A DNA stretch of 64,000 bases from an uncultured bacterium (GTDB lineage Bacteria > Bacillota > Clostridia > Oscillospirales > Oscillospiraceae). Made by a program: the position numbers and the translations under genes. Shown here one piece after another: positions 1-9,409 of the stretch. How positions within the stretch are numbered: position 1 is the first letter of the stretch; each line of letters opens with the position of its first letter. The notes beneath the pieces were generated by a model. The model ran no database searches. It worked only from the letters and a program-made list of their open reading frames with translations, and was not told the origin of the DNA. Location: NCBI GenBank assembly GCA_947176765.1, contig CAMWRX010000001.1, positions 1-64,000 on the forward strand, given 5' to 3'.

Positions 1-101
1 GGCGCGGGGGCATAGGCCTCGTACTCGTCCACCAGCATGGCCTTACCGGCGTCCACCTCCACCTCGTAGGTGCGGCCGTTCAGGGTCACTTTATATTTCA
101 T
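1..101 (-). CDS. Biotin carrier protein of a sodium-pump decarboxylase (partial, 5' part only)
   Basis: Only the first 33 codons lie in the window; the gene runs off the left edge. The visible protein starts MKYKVTLNGRTYEVEVDAG and continues into an Ala/Pro-containing linker, the usual N-terminus of biotinyl/lipoyl carrier subunits that take CO2 from the carboxyltransferase. The biotinylated lysine would be outside the window. The start follows GGAGG by about 8 bases and lies one base after the oadG stop, so it is translated in the oadA-oadG operon. Identity rests on this N-terminus plus context. Confidence 0.75.
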   Translation of the reverse strand, partial: MKYKVTLNGRTYEVEVDAGKAMLVDEYEAYAPA

Positions 102-102
102 T

Positions 103-465
103 TCACTTGACCTCCTTAATGGACTTGAAGCGCAGCTCGTTCAGCGGCTTGCCCATCTTGTCGGCTACGATCGCCATAATCATGGCGGCCTCCTTGTCGG
201 GCACGTCGAACAGCTTGACCTCGCCGGCGCTGCCGGGGGCCGGGGGCGACGCTACGCTGGACGGAGCCGCGGGGGCGGCAGGCGCAGCGACTGCGGGGAC
301 GGGAGCCTCGGCCTTTTTGTTGGTAGCGGCCATGGCCTTACCCGTGAGGATGACCACAGCCAGCAGCAGGATCAGGCCGACAAACACCACAGCATAGCCC
401 AGCACGGCGGTGACACCAGCCTTGGCCATCTCCTCCAGGGAAATGATAAGAGCAACAGTATTCAT
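103..465 (-). CDS. oadG: Sodium-pump decarboxylase gamma subunit (OadG family)
   Basis: A 120-residue protein with one N-terminal membrane helix (about residues 16-44), an Ala/Pro-rich linker (about 52-80) and a short conserved-looking C-terminal segment. This is the layout of OadG/DUF-type gamma subunits, which anchor the carboxyltransferase to the membrane beta subunit of Na+-translocating decarboxylases. It sits between oadA and the biotin carrier, with 11 bases to oadA and one base to the carrier. The start has a GGGGGAG ribosome binding site. A beta subunit gene is not in the window and would be expected to the left. Confidence 0.8.
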   Translation of the reverse strand: MNTVALIISLEEMAKAGVTAVLGYAVVFVGLILLLAVVILTGKAMAATNKKAEAPVPAVAAPAAPAAPSSVASPPAPGSAGEVKLFDVPDKEAAMIMAIVADKMGKPLNELRFKSIKEVK

Positions 466-476
466 ACCGCTCCCCC

Positions 477-1880
477 TTACGCCTCAGTGATGGTGTAGGT
501 GGCGATGTTCTCCTCCTTGGCCAGACGGTCCTTGAAGAATTTCTCGGCCTGGTCGGGGAAGCAGATATAGCTCATCACGTCCTCCTCGGAACGGCACAGG
601 TCGCCGAGGGCCTCACGGGCGGCCTTGAACTCCTCGCCGGTGCGCTTGGCGTCCTCGATGCGGCAGTCGGTGGGCTTGCCGCCCTCGCCCAGGATCTTGG
701 TCTCCAGCTCGGGGCTGACGGGGGCGGGAGCGATGCCGTACTCGCCCTTGAAGTAGTTCTTGATTTCCTTGGAGATCTGCTTGTAGCGCTCGCCCATCAG
801 GACGTTGGTGACGGCCTGGTTGCCCACCATCTGGGACAGCGGGGTGACCAGCGGGGGGTAGCCCAGGTCGGCGCGGACGCTGGGGATCTCGGCCAGGGCG
901 GCGTCGAACTTGTCCATGGCGTTCAGATCCTTCAGGTTGGCGATCATGTTGGACAGCATACCGCCGGGCACCTTGTACACCAGGGCCTGGGAGTCGGTGG
1001 CCATGCTCTTGGGGTTGATGAGGCCGGAGTCCACATACTTCTGCTTGATGGGCTTGAAGTAGTCGTTGACCTTGTTGATGACGTCCTCGTTCAGGCCGTT
1101 CTCGATGCCGTACTGCTCCATAGCGTAGAACATGGTCTCGGTGGCGGGCTGGCTGGTGCCGTTGGAGAAGCAGGAGGTGGCGGTGTCGATGACGTCTACG
1201 CCGGAGTCGATGGCCTTCATCAGGGTCATGTAGGCCATGCCGGTGGTGCAGTGGGTGTGCAGGATAATGGGCATATCGCCGATGGCGTCCTTGATGCCCT
1301 TAATGAGGCCCTCCGCCTCGTAGGGGCTCATGGTGCCGGCCATGTCTTTCAGGCAGATGGTGTCGAAGCCCATGTTTTTGAGCTCCTTGCACATCTCCAC
1401 GTACTTGGCCACGGTGTGCACCGGGCTCTGGGTGTAGGAGATGCAGCCGGAAGCCACGGTGCGCTTGTTGGCGTACTTCTTGGTGGCCTCCAGGGCGGTG
1501 GTGATGTTGCGGAAGTCGTTCAGGGCGTCAAAAATGCGGATGACGTCGATGCCGTTCTTGATGGACAGCTCCACGAACTTCTCCACCACATCGTCGTGGT
1601 AGTGCTTGTAGCCCAGCAGGTTCTGGCCGCGCAGCAGCATCTGCAGGCGGGTGTTGGGCATATTCTTGCGGATATTGCGCAGACGCTCCCAGGGGTCTTC
1701 GCCCAGGTAGCGCAGGCAGGAGTCGAAGGTGGCGCCGCCCCAGCACTCCACCGAGTAGTAACCGGCCTTGTCCATGGTGGACAGGATGTCGGCGTAATCG
1801 GAGTAGGGGAGACGGGTGGCCATCAGGGACTGGTTGGCGTCACGTAATACGGTCTCCGTGATCTGAACCTTTTTCTTCAA
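477..1880 (-). CDS. oadA: Oxaloacetate decarboxylase alpha subunit / pyruvate carboxylase B-type carboxyltransferase
   Basis: Carboxyltransferase that moves CO2 from oxaloacetate to biotin. Counting from the TTG start, the conserved RDANQS motif with metal-binding Asp is at residues 13-18, the catalytic Lys in LKDMAG near 178, and the metal-binding HTH near 208-210. The length is about 467 residues, so the biotinyl domain found at the C-terminus of fused OadA proteins is absent; it is encoded separately two genes on. I place the start at TTG 1880 because GGAGG lies 9 bases upstream and homology begins there; the frame stays open upstream to 2033 through hairpin-rich non-coding DNA. Pyruvate carboxylase subunit B is the alternative name; the oadG neighbour favours the decarboxylase. 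Confidence 0.88.
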   Translation of the reverse strand: MKKKVQITETVLRDANQSLMATRLPYSDYADILSTMDKAGYYSVECWGGATFDSCLRYLGEDPWERLRNIRKNMPNTRLQMLLRGQNLLGYKHYHDDVVEKFVELSIKNGIDVIRIFDALNDFRNITTALEATKKYANKRTVASGCISYTQSPVHTVAKYVEMCKELKNMGFDTICLKDMAGTMSPYEAEGLIKGIKDAIGDMPIILHTHCTTGMAYMTLMKAIDSGVDVIDTATSCFSNGTSQPATETMFYAMEQYGIENGLNEDVINKVNDYFKPIKQKYVDSGLINPKSMATDSQALVYKVPGGMLSNMIANLKDLNAMDKFDAALAEIPSVRADLGYPPLVTPLSQMVGNQAVTNVLMGERYKQISKEIKNYFKGEYGIAPAPVSPELETKILGEGGKPTDCRIEDAKRTGEEFKAAREALGDLCRSEEDVMSYICFPDQAEKFFKDRLAKEENIATYTITEA

Positions 1881-2138
1881 ATGGAAACACCTCCAAATTT
1901 CTCTTTTCCCATCGAAAAAGCCTGCGGCTTTTCCGATGGAGGGGTTGCGGCCGACTGCGTACGCCCTGCGGGCACACTTGCGGCCGAGGGGTGTTTTTGG
2001 GGTCAGCAAAGCCGCCCCAAAAACAAGTCTCATTTTATTTGCGCCTGCGGGCGCAAACTCTGCGAGGCTTTTTACGGACGGAAAGCGCCGCGCTTACGGC
2101 GCGGCGCTTTGCCGCCAGTTTTTCAGGCTAAAAACGTC
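1881..2138 (-). other. Hairpin-dense spacer between pckA and oadA
   Basis: 258 bases without a convincing gene. It contains at least four inverted repeats: 1909-1939 (14-bp arms, one mismatch), 1993-2024 (GTTTTTGGGG against CCCCAAAAAC), 2038-2057 (TTTGCGCC against GGCGCAAA) and the strong hairpin at 2082-2110. There is also a direct repeat of TTGCGGCCGA near 1945 and 1979. It is the 3' end of the pckA transcript and/or the leader of oadA. Confidence 0.6.
2082..2110 (-). terminator. Probable terminator of pckA
   Basis: Perfect 12-bp inverted repeat AAAGCGCCGCGC / GCGCGGCGCTTT with a 5-base loop, 29 bases beyond the pckA stop. The T-run after it is short, so termination strength is uncertain. 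Confidence 0.55.
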
Positions 2139-3743
<1,605 letters not shown>

Positions 3744-3820
3744 AGAAAGTTCCTCCTCTAAATTATAGTATATTCTTCAGCGCCCGGGCCCGAAAACGGA
3801 GACGGACGCGAGCTAATGGT

Positions 3821-3848
3821 GCCGGTGGGAAAACCATCTCCCACCGGC
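3821..3848 (-). promoter_or_regulatory. Inverted repeat in the pckA leader
   Basis: Perfect 10-bp arms GCCGGTGGGA / TCCCACCGGC with an 8-base loop, between the proposed pckA promoter and its start codon. No T-run follows on the minus strand, so it is not an obvious terminator. It may be a leader structure or a protein binding site. Confidence 0.4.
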
Positions 3849-3853
3849 TACCC

Positions 3854-3882
3854 AGTATAGCATAACCGCCCGGTTAAATCCA
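3854..3882 (-). promoter_or_regulatory. Candidate pckA promoter (extended -10)
   Basis: On the minus strand the sequence reads TGCTATACT, an extended -10 element, with a weak TGGATT -35 at 17-base spacing. This would give a leader of about 100 bases. Confidence 0.45.
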
Positions 3883-4030
3883 TGATATTTTGGGCTTAAA
3901 TGTTAAAGTTTCCACAAAATCAGCGATTTAACCAACCGATTTTGGGAACAGCAGGGAGAAATGGGAGCATTTTGACGAACCGGGAAAGAGGGGAAAAATC
4001 TAACCATCCAGAGTTTGGGAAAAGGACGGG
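3883..4030. other. Intergenic stretch with no gene seen
   Basis: With its flanks this is part of a 346-base gene-free gap (3744-4089). The gap holds the pckA promoter and leader on one side and the ferredoxin terminator on the other. The middle is AT-richer and I see no gene, RNA or clear repeat in it. Confidence 0.5.
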
Positions 4031-4075
4031 CAAAAAGCAAATCTCCCGCCCTCCGGGTGGGAGAACGGGAGATTT
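4031..4075 (-). terminator. Terminator of the ferredoxin gene
   Basis: Minus-strand stem AAATCTCCCG / CGGGAGATTT with an inner stem-loop, followed by GCTTTTTG. It begins 15 bases after the ferredoxin stop. Confidence 0.75.
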
Positions 4076-4089
4076 TCGTGTTTCACAGA

Positions 4090-4260
4090 TTACTCGGCCT
4101 CGATCGCGCCCATGGGGCAGGTGCCCTCGCAAGCGCCGCAGTCGATGCAGGCGCCGGCGTCGATTTCCATGTGATCGCTGCCCATAGAGATCGCGCCCAC
4201 GGGGCAGGCAGACTCGCAAGCGCCGCAGGAGACGCAGGCGTCACCAATTTTACGTGCCAT
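4090..4260 (-). CDS. 2[4Fe-4S] ferredoxin, clostridial type
   Basis: A 56-residue electron carrier. Two cysteine motifs of the form CxxCxxCxxxCP bind two [4Fe-4S] clusters: Cys 9, 12, 15, 19 and Cys 38, 41, 44, 48. The two halves resemble each other, as in bacterial ferredoxins derived by internal duplication. The start has GGAGG 8 bases upstream. It is monocistronic, with its own promoter and terminator. It likely serves as the general low-potential carrier for pyruvate:ferredoxin oxidoreductase and hydrogenase-type enzymes; the partner is inference. Confidence 0.95.
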   Translation of the reverse strand: MARKIGDACVSCGACESACPVGAISMGSDHMEIDAGACIDCGACEGTCPMGAIEAE

Positions 4261-4306
4261 GTAACATACACCTCCAAAGCAATGTTAATGTTTTGAACCG
4301 TTTCTT

Positions 4307-4334
4307 ATTGTACCACATCTTTTGAAAAATGCAA
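4307..4334 (-). promoter_or_regulatory. Ferredoxin gene promoter
   Basis: Minus-strand TTGCAT (-35), 16-base spacer, TACAAT (-10), about 47 bases upstream of the ferredoxin start codon. Good sigma-70/SigA fit. Confidence 0.65.
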
Positions 4335-4429
4335 TATGAAATTTTGACAGGCAGAAATGTATAATTTGGGCAAAAATTTCCCATCCTTGCCAAGTGACGA
4401 TATTCCACCGGACGATGGGAGTGGAACAT

Positions 4430-6523
4430 ATGGAACGGCTGAGCATTTTTCAAAGATTGCGGGGTTTTTTTATGATGGATCGGGACAAAGGGCGGCAGAC
4501 GCCTCAAAATACAGCCGGGCGGCCGGGGGGCGATCCCCAGGCCCTCTACCGGGAGGAGCGGCCCCGCGCCCGGGAAGGGGCGGAGACCCGCCTCACCGAC
4601 CGGTTTTCCCGGGATCTGACCCGGATGGCGGCGCTGGGCGCGCTGGACCCCCTGGTGGGCCGGGAGCAGGAGGTGGGCCGGGTGATCCAGATTCTGGCCC
4701 GTCGCACGAAAAACAACCCCGCCCTCATCGGCGAGCCGGGGGTGGGCAAGACGGCGGTGGCGGAGGGGCTGGCCCTGCGCATGGCATCCGGGGCGGTGCC
4801 TGAGCCCCTGCGGGGCAAGCGGCTGCTGAGCCTGGACCTGGTGTCCATGGTGGCGGGCACCAAGTACCGGGGCGAGTTTGAGGAGCGGGTGAACCAGGTG
4901 CTGGCCGAGGTCAGAAGGGCGGGCAATGTGATCCTGTTTTTGGACGAGCTCCATAATATTGTAGGGGCGGGCTCCGCCGAGGGGGCCATCGACGCGGCCA
5001 ACATCCTCAAGCCCGCCCTGAGCCGGGGAGAGATCCAGGTGGTGGGCGCCACCACATTAGAAGAGTATCGCAAGTATATCGAGAAGGACGCGGCCCTGGA
5101 GCGGCGGTTCCAGCCCGTGCGGGTGGCGGAGCCCACTCTCGAGCAGGCCAAGGCCATCCTGCGGGGGCTGCGCCGCCGGTATGAGGAGCATCACGGCCTT
5201 ACTATTTCCGACGAGGCCATCGATGCGGCGGTGGAACTGTCCCAGCGCTATCTGCCCGACCGCTTTCTGCCGGACAAGGCCATCGATCTCATTGACGAGG
5301 GCGCGGCCCGGATGCGGGTAGAGGAGGAGGTGCCCATCACCCTCCGGGCCCTGTCCGACCGGGCGGAGCGGGCGGCCCGGGAAAAGGCCCAGGCCATCGC
5401 CATGCAGGATTTTGAGCGGGCCGCCATGCTCCGGGACGCGGAGGCGGACTTCCGCCGGGAGCTGGACCGCAAGCAGAGCCGCCAGAAGGGCGGAACCTCC
5501 CGGGAACTGGGCCGGGAGGAGATCGCGGCGGTGCTGGCCCAGTGGACGGGCATCCCCCTGGAGTCCATTACTAAGGGAGAAGCCCGCCGTTTGCTGGAGC
5601 TGGAGGGGGAGCTTCACCGCAGGGTAGTGGGGCAGGATCAGGCGGTGTCCGCCGTGGCGGCCGCCATCCGCCGGGGACGGGTGGGGCTGAAGGAACCCAA
5701 CCGCCCCATTGGGGTATTTCTGTTTATGGGCCCCACCGGCGTGGGCAAGACGGAGCTGTGCCGCGCCCTGGCGGCGGCGCTGTTCGGCAGCGAGGACGCG
5801 CTGATCCGCTTTGATATGTCGGAATATATGGAAAAGCACGCCACGTCCAGGCTGGTGGGTTCCCCTCCGGGCTATGTGGGCCACGAGGAGGGGGGGCAGC
5901 TCACCGAGCAGGTACGCCGCCGTCCCTGGTCGGTGGTGCTGTTTGACGAACTGGAGAAGGCCCATGACGATATGCAGAACATCCTCCTCCAGGTGATGGA
6001 GGACGGCCAGCTCACCGACGGCCAGGGCCGCAAGGCGGACTTCCGAAACACGGTGGTGGTGATGACCTCCAACATCGGCGCGCAGAAGCTGGTGAGCAAG
6101 TCCCCCCCTCTGGGCTTTGCCGGAGGAAACTCAGACGACAAGCGCCGGGAGGCGGTGATGGCGGAGCTGAAGGGCCGGTTTAAGCCGGAGTTCCTCAACC
6201 GCTTGGACGAGGTGATCCTGTTTGACCGCCTGGAGCGCCGGGACATGGAGCGCATTGCCCTGCGGATGCTGGGCAGCGTGCGGGGCCGGCTGTCCGAGCT
6301 GGGAGTGGATCTGGATGCAAAATGGGAGGCGGTGTCCCTGCTGGCCGACCCAGGGCTCGAGCGGGAGCAGGGGGCCCGGCCCATCCGCCGCGCGGTGCGC
6401 CGGAGGGTGGAGGAGCCCGCCGCCGATCTGCTGCTGTCCGAGCAGCTGGGAGAGGGGGACACCCTGTGCCTGGCCGTGGAACGGGAAAACATTGTGCTGC
6501 GGGCGGAAAAGCGGCAGGTGTGA
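4430..6523 (+). CDS. ClpC/ClpE-like AAA+ unfoldase without the N-terminal Clp_N domain
   Basis: ATP-dependent unfoldase of the Hsp100 family. Two AAA+ modules are seen: the first with Walker A GEPGVGKT near 101-108 and a DELH Walker B, the second with GPTGVGKT near 437-444 and the sequence FDELEKAH. A short middle segment (about 325-350) looks like a UVR motif, as in ClpC and ClpE. The usual 150-residue double Clp_N adaptor domain is missing; instead there is about 60 residues of charged, low-complexity sequence. I chose ATG 4430, which has GGGAGTGG upstream; ATG 4394 and 4475 are alternatives. No CtsR or CIRCE operator was seen. It is followed by a strong terminator, so it is probably monocistronic. 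Confidence 0.88.
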   Translation: MERLSIFQRLRGFFMMDRDKGRQTPQNTAGRPGGDPQALYREERPRAREGAETRLTDRFSRDLTRMAALGALDPLVGREQEVGRVIQILARRTKNNPALIGEPGVGKTAVAEGLALRMASGAVPEPLRGKRLLSLDLVSMVAGTKYRGEFEERVNQVLAEVRRAGNVILFLDELHNIVGAGSAEGAIDAANILKPALSRGEIQVVGATTLEEYRKYIEKDAALERRFQPVRVAEPTLEQAKAILRGLRRRYEEHHGLTISDEAIDAAVELSQRYLPDRFLPDKAIDLIDEGAARMRVEEEVPITLRALSDRAERAAREKAQAIAMQDFERAAMLRDAEADFRRELDRKQSRQKGGTSRELGREEIAAVLAQWTGIPLESITKGEARRLLELEGELHRRVVGQDQAVSAVAAAIRRGRVGLKEPNRPIGVFLFMGPTGVGKTELCRALAAALFGSEDALIRFDMSEYMEKHATSRLVGSPPGYVGHEEGGQLTEQVRRRPWSVVLFDELEKAHDDMQNILLQVMEDGQLTDGQGRKADFRNTVVVMTSNIGAQKLVSKSPPLGFAGGNSDDKRREAVMAELKGRFKPEFLNRLDEVILFDRLERRDMERIALRMLGSVRGRLSELGVDLDAKWEAVSLLADPGLEREQGARPIRRAVRRRVEEPAADLLLSEQLGEGDTLCLAVERENIVLRAEKRQV

Positions 6524-6537
6524 CAGGCTGCGGATAC

Positions 6538-6575
6538 AAAAAGCACAAGGGGCTCAGTGCCCCTTGTGCTTTTTT
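6538..6575. terminator. Bidirectional terminator between the Clp gene and yjdF
   Basis: Near-perfect inverted repeat (arm GCACAAGGGGC) flanked by A-run and T-run on both sides, so it can stop transcription from both convergent genes. It overlaps the last codons of yjdF. Confidence 0.9.
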
Positions 6576-6973
6576 CTGTGCTTCTCCTGCCGGAGGGCCA
6601 GCTTCCGCTCCCGCTCGGCCTCCCGGCGCTCTTTGGAACCGGCTTCCCGCTGTGTTTTCCGCTGCTCCCGCTGGAGCTGGAGGGCCTGCTGGGCCTTCGT
6701 CCCCGTCCCGGCGGGCTGGACGGCTTTCCGAGCCTCCCGCCGCGCCCGTTTCGGGTTGATCGCCCGATCTGGAGTCGGCCCGCCCGCCACAGGGGGGCTG
6801 AATTCCAGCTCCCGCCAGTGGGACTGGAAGTAGTCCAGAACCTCCTGATCCTTAGGCTCACCGCCGAAGATGACCTTGCACACCCGGCAGCCGTCCTCCT
6901 CTTCCCGCTGGTACAGGCCCACCCAGAAAGGGGCCTCAAAATAGACGGTCAGCCTTGCCTTGGATACGCACAT
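6554..6973 (-). CDS. yjdF: YjdF family protein (DUF2992)
   Basis: A 139-residue cytoplasmic protein. The N-terminal 60 residues (KARLTVYFEAPFWVGLYQR, then a VIFGGEP segment) match my memory of the YjdF/DUF2992 family; the C-terminal half is a highly charged Lys/Arg/Gln/Glu helix ending KHRKKHKGH. The molecular function is unknown. In other Firmicutes yjdF is controlled by the yjdF RNA, a riboswitch sensing azaaromatic compounds, and here too a structured leader of more than 100 bases lies upstream. The ribosome binding site AAGGAGGA is part of a possible helix with that leader. Confidence 0.85.
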   Translation of the reverse strand: MCVSKARLTVYFEAPFWVGLYQREEEDGCRVCKVIFGGEPKDQEVLDYFQSHWRELEFSPPVAGGPTPDRAINPKRARREARKAVQPAGTGTKAQQALQLQREQRKTQREAGSKERREAERERKLALRQEKHRKKHKGH

Positions 6974-6978
6974 ATTCA

Positions 6979-7105
6979 GTTGTCCTCCTTAAAAATTGCT
7001 TCACGGAGAAGGGACAACCAAGGAGGCAGGTTACTGGCGGGAGGGAGGGCTCCCGCGCCCCGACTACCCGACGGGGACTGTGTTTTTATCTCCGCGTCTG
7101 GGGAT
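6979..7105 (-). ncRNA. Structured 5' leader of yjdF, candidate yjdF riboswitch
   Basis: On the minus strand the leader shows stem CCCCG / CGGGG and then GCGGGAG / CTCCCGC in quick succession, enclosed by possible outer GGAG / CTCC pairing. Near the gene, GTTGTCC (7012-7018 on the forward strand as GGACAAC) can pair with GGACAAC that overlaps the Shine-Dalgarno (6979-6985), a plausible ribosome-binding-site sequestering switch. The class assignment comes from position in front of yjdF, not from a covariance-model match. A possible -10 TGCTATCAT lies just upstream near 7108-7113. Confidence 0.5.
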
Positions 7106-7195
7106 ATGATAGCACGCCGGACGAAAAAAGTACACAGGCGGTTGTATGCCGTTCTACCCTTTTTCCAAAAAATTTCCCCATTCACAAAAAATCCA

Positions 7196-7224
7196 TAGGC
7201 AGGGGGAAAAATTTGTGATATAAT
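7196..7224 (+). promoter_or_regulatory. Promoter of the lipoprotein / two-component operon
   Basis: TAGGCA (-35), 17-base spacer, TATAAT (-10), ending 50 bases before the lipoprotein start codon. Confidence 0.6.
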
Positions 7225-7274
7225 ACCCCCTAACTGCAAACCGCAATCATGATATTATAGGGGAGGGAAGAGCG

Positions 7275-8636
7275 ATGAAGCGGCGTTTTCTGCTGGCGGT
7301 GCTGGGCGCTGTGATGGAGCTCAGTCTGAGCGGCTGTATTTTCAAGCCGGTGGACGACCTGTATGCCCTGCCCGTTCTGCCCCAGGAGTACCGGGATCTT
7401 CAGAGCACCATCAACGCCACCATGAGCGAGCTGGGGGCGGAGTACGCCACCATCAATTACGGCAGAAATACCTCCACCGTCCAGCTGCTGGACATGGATG
7501 GCGACGGTGAGCAGGAGACGGCGGCGGTGTTCCTTCGGGTGACCTCTGCCGATGAGAAGCCCATGCGGGTGTGTCTATTCCGGCAGGGGGAGGATCAGAC
7601 CTACCGCAAGGCCCACATATTGTCGGGAGAGGGCACCACCATCAACTCTGTGGCCTATGAGGATCTCACTGGGGACGGCAGCCGGGAGATGATCGTCAGC
7701 TGGCAGCTCAGCGCCGGCGTACACATTTTATCCGCCTACAGCTTCAGCGGCGCGGGGGCCAACGAGCTGATGAGCACCACCTACAACGAGGCGTATACCA
7801 CCGTGGATCTGGATCAGGACGGCAGCCGGGAGCTGCTGGTATTCCAGCAGGATACCACCGGCGAGGGATATAATCTGGCGGAATACTATGACTATCAGAA
7901 CGGCGTGATGGTGCTGGCGTCCACCGCCCCCCTGTCGGACGGCCTGAAAGACGTGACGGCGTCGGAAGCGGGGCTGCTGTCCGACGGAAAGCTTGGGGTA
8001 TACGTCACCCTGAAGCTGGAGAACGGCTGGCTCACCGATATCCTCACGCTGGAGCCCGACGGGCTGGTCAATGTCACCCGGGATGAGGAGAGCGGCGTGA
8101 GCCTGGCTACCGCGTGGACCAACACCGAGGCGACCACCGCCGACATCAACAGCGACGGGGTGTACGAGATACCCCGGCCCCAGCAGCTCACGCCGCCGGA
8201 CCCGGAGAGCACCACCAATCAATACCTCATTTACTGGCAGCAGGTGGATTCCAACGGCAAGAGCGCCACCAGCGGCATCACCTACCATTCCTTCACCGAC
8301 GGCTGGTATCTCACCCTGCCCAACGGCTGGGACATCAATAACATCACCGTGGCCCGGGATGACGTCCTCAGCGGCCGGGGCGAGCGGGCGGTGGTATTCT
8401 ACTACTGGCCGGATCGCGAGGAAAGCGAGCCGGAGAAATTCCTCACCATTTACTGTCTCACCGGAAACAACCGGAGCACCCGCTCCCAATTGTCCGGCCG
8501 GGTGGTGCTCTACAGCGACAGCAGCGCTATTTACTGCGCCGCGCTGGATCAGTCGGTATGGGACTGCGGTTTGGATGAGGCGGAGCTGGCCAACCGGTTT
8601 AAACCCATCCTGGCGGATTGGTCGGCAAACAAATAA
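7275..8636 (+). CDS. Lipoprotein with Asp-rich (DxDxDG) repeats, first gene of a two-component operon
   Basis: A 453-residue predicted lipoprotein: basic N-terminus, hydrophobic stretch and lipobox LSGC with Cys at about residue 21. The mature part carries several loops of the DxDGDG/DLTGDGS/DLDQDGS/DINSDGV type spaced through the protein, like calcium-binding loops of FG-GAP/VCBS beta-propellers. I do not recognise a named family. It lies 42 bases upstream of a response regulator start, followed by a histidine kinase, with one promoter ahead of all three. This suggests an extracytoplasmic accessory or target of the two-component system, but that is inference. Confidence 0.75.
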   Translation: MKRRFLLAVLGAVMELSLSGCIFKPVDDLYALPVLPQEYRDLQSTINATMSELGAEYATINYGRNTSTVQLLDMDGDGEQETAAVFLRVTSADEKPMRVCLFRQGEDQTYRKAHILSGEGTTINSVAYEDLTGDGSREMIVSWQLSAGVHILSAYSFSGAGANELMSTTYNEAYTTVDLDQDGSRELLVFQQDTTGEGYNLAEYYDYQNGVMVLASTAPLSDGLKDVTASEAGLLSDGKLGVYVTLKLENGWLTDILTLEPDGLVNVTRDEESGVSLATAWTNTEATTADINSDGVYEIPRPQQLTPPDPESTTNQYLIYWQQVDSNGKSATSGITYHSFTDGWYLTLPNGWDINNITVARDDVLSGRGERAVVFYYWPDREESEPEKFLTIYCLTGNNRSTRSQLSGRVVLYSDSSAIYCAALDQSVWDCGLDEAELANRFKPILADWSANK

Positions 8637-8678
8637 TATGGCAGCGATGTAATTTAGAAAGTGGGGGAACGGTTTATC

Positions 8679-9368
8679 ATGCGCAAGGTACTGGTTTTGG
8701 AGGACGAGACCAATATCCGCAGCTTTGTGGTCATCAACCTGAAGCGGGCGGGTTATGATACCATTGAGGCCGGCACCGGCGAGGAGGCGCTGGCCCAGAT
8801 CCAGAAGAATCCCGACATACAGGTAGCCCTGCTGGACATCATGCTCCCCGGGGAGATGGACGGCTTCGAGGTGTGCCGCCGCATCCGGGCGGGCAATTCC
8901 CAGATGGGCATCATCATGCTCACCGCCCGCACCCAGGAGATGGACAAGGTCAGCGGCCTGATGACCGGGGCGGACGACTATGTGACTAAGCCTTTTTCCC
9001 CGGCGGAGCTCACTGCCCGGGTGGACGCGCTGTTTCGCCGGACGGGAGGCGTGCCCGTGCAGGATCTGGACGAGCTGAGCCAGCCCCCGTTCCTGCTCAA
9101 TACCCGCAACCGCACGCTGGAGAAGAACGGCAAGCGGATCAAGCTCACCCAGGTGGAGTATTCCATCGTGAAGCTGTTTATGGAGAATCCGGGGAAGGCC
9201 CTGGCCCGGGAGGAGATTTTGGAGGCCGTCTGGGGCAAGGAGTATCTGGGCGAGCTGAAGATCGTGGACGTGAATATCCGCCGCCTGCGCATCAAGTTGG
9301 AGGATGATCCCCAGAATCCCGCCCACATCAGTACGGTGTGGGGCTACGGGTACGAATGGGAAGTGTAA
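8679..9368 (+). CDS. OmpR/PhoB-family response regulator
   Basis: A 229-residue transcription regulator. The receiver domain (about 1-120) has acidic pocket residues 8-10, phosphoacceptor Asp53 in LLDIMLPG, Thr82 and Lys104 in VTKPFSP. The C-terminal winged helix (about 135-229) ends with the typical VDVNIRRLRIKLEDDP and GYGYEWEV segments. I place the start at ATG 8679, which has GGGGGAA 9 bases upstream; GTG 8661 is in frame but lacks a site. It is followed 41 bases later by its presumed partner kinase. Confidence 0.93.
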   Translation: MRKVLVLEDETNIRSFVVINLKRAGYDTIEAGTGEEALAQIQKNPDIQVALLDIMLPGEMDGFEVCRRIRAGNSQMGIIMLTARTQEMDKVSGLMTGADDYVTKPFSPAELTARVDALFRRTGGVPVQDLDELSQPPFLLNTRNRTLEKNGKRIKLTQVEYSIVKLFMENPGKALAREEILEAVWGKEYLGELKIVDVNIRRLRIKLEDDPQNPAHISTVWGYGYEWEV

Positions 9369-9409
9369 TTGACCCTGTGAGACGCTGAACAGAGAGGGGG
9401 GACGGAAGG

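Noticed and set aside
1881-2033. N-terminal extension of oadA by 51 codons
   Set aside because: The extension translates hairpin-rich DNA with no similarity to the family; the TTG at 1880 has an ideal GGAGG site.
4341-4350. TTTTGAC as part of a CtsR operator
   Set aside because: Only a single heptad is present; CtsR needs a tandem repeat.
4344-4365. TTGACA and TATAAT upstream of the Clp gene as a promoter pair
   Set aside because: The spacing is only 10 bases, incompatible with a sigma-70 promoter; TATAAT alone may still serve as a -10 element.
4424-4436. GAACATATGG, resembling a LexA (SOS) box
   Set aside because: Only the left half of GAACATATGTTC matches and it contains the start codon of the Clp gene.
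6976-7239. 87-codon minus-strand frame just upstream of yjdF
   Set aside because: It covers the structured leader and promoter region, has no ribosome binding site, and stops right before the yjdF start; leader RNA explains the stretch better.
7728-9326. 532-codon minus-strand frame across the lipoprotein and response regulator
   Set aside because: Crosses two well-supported plus-strand genes and shows shadow-type composition.
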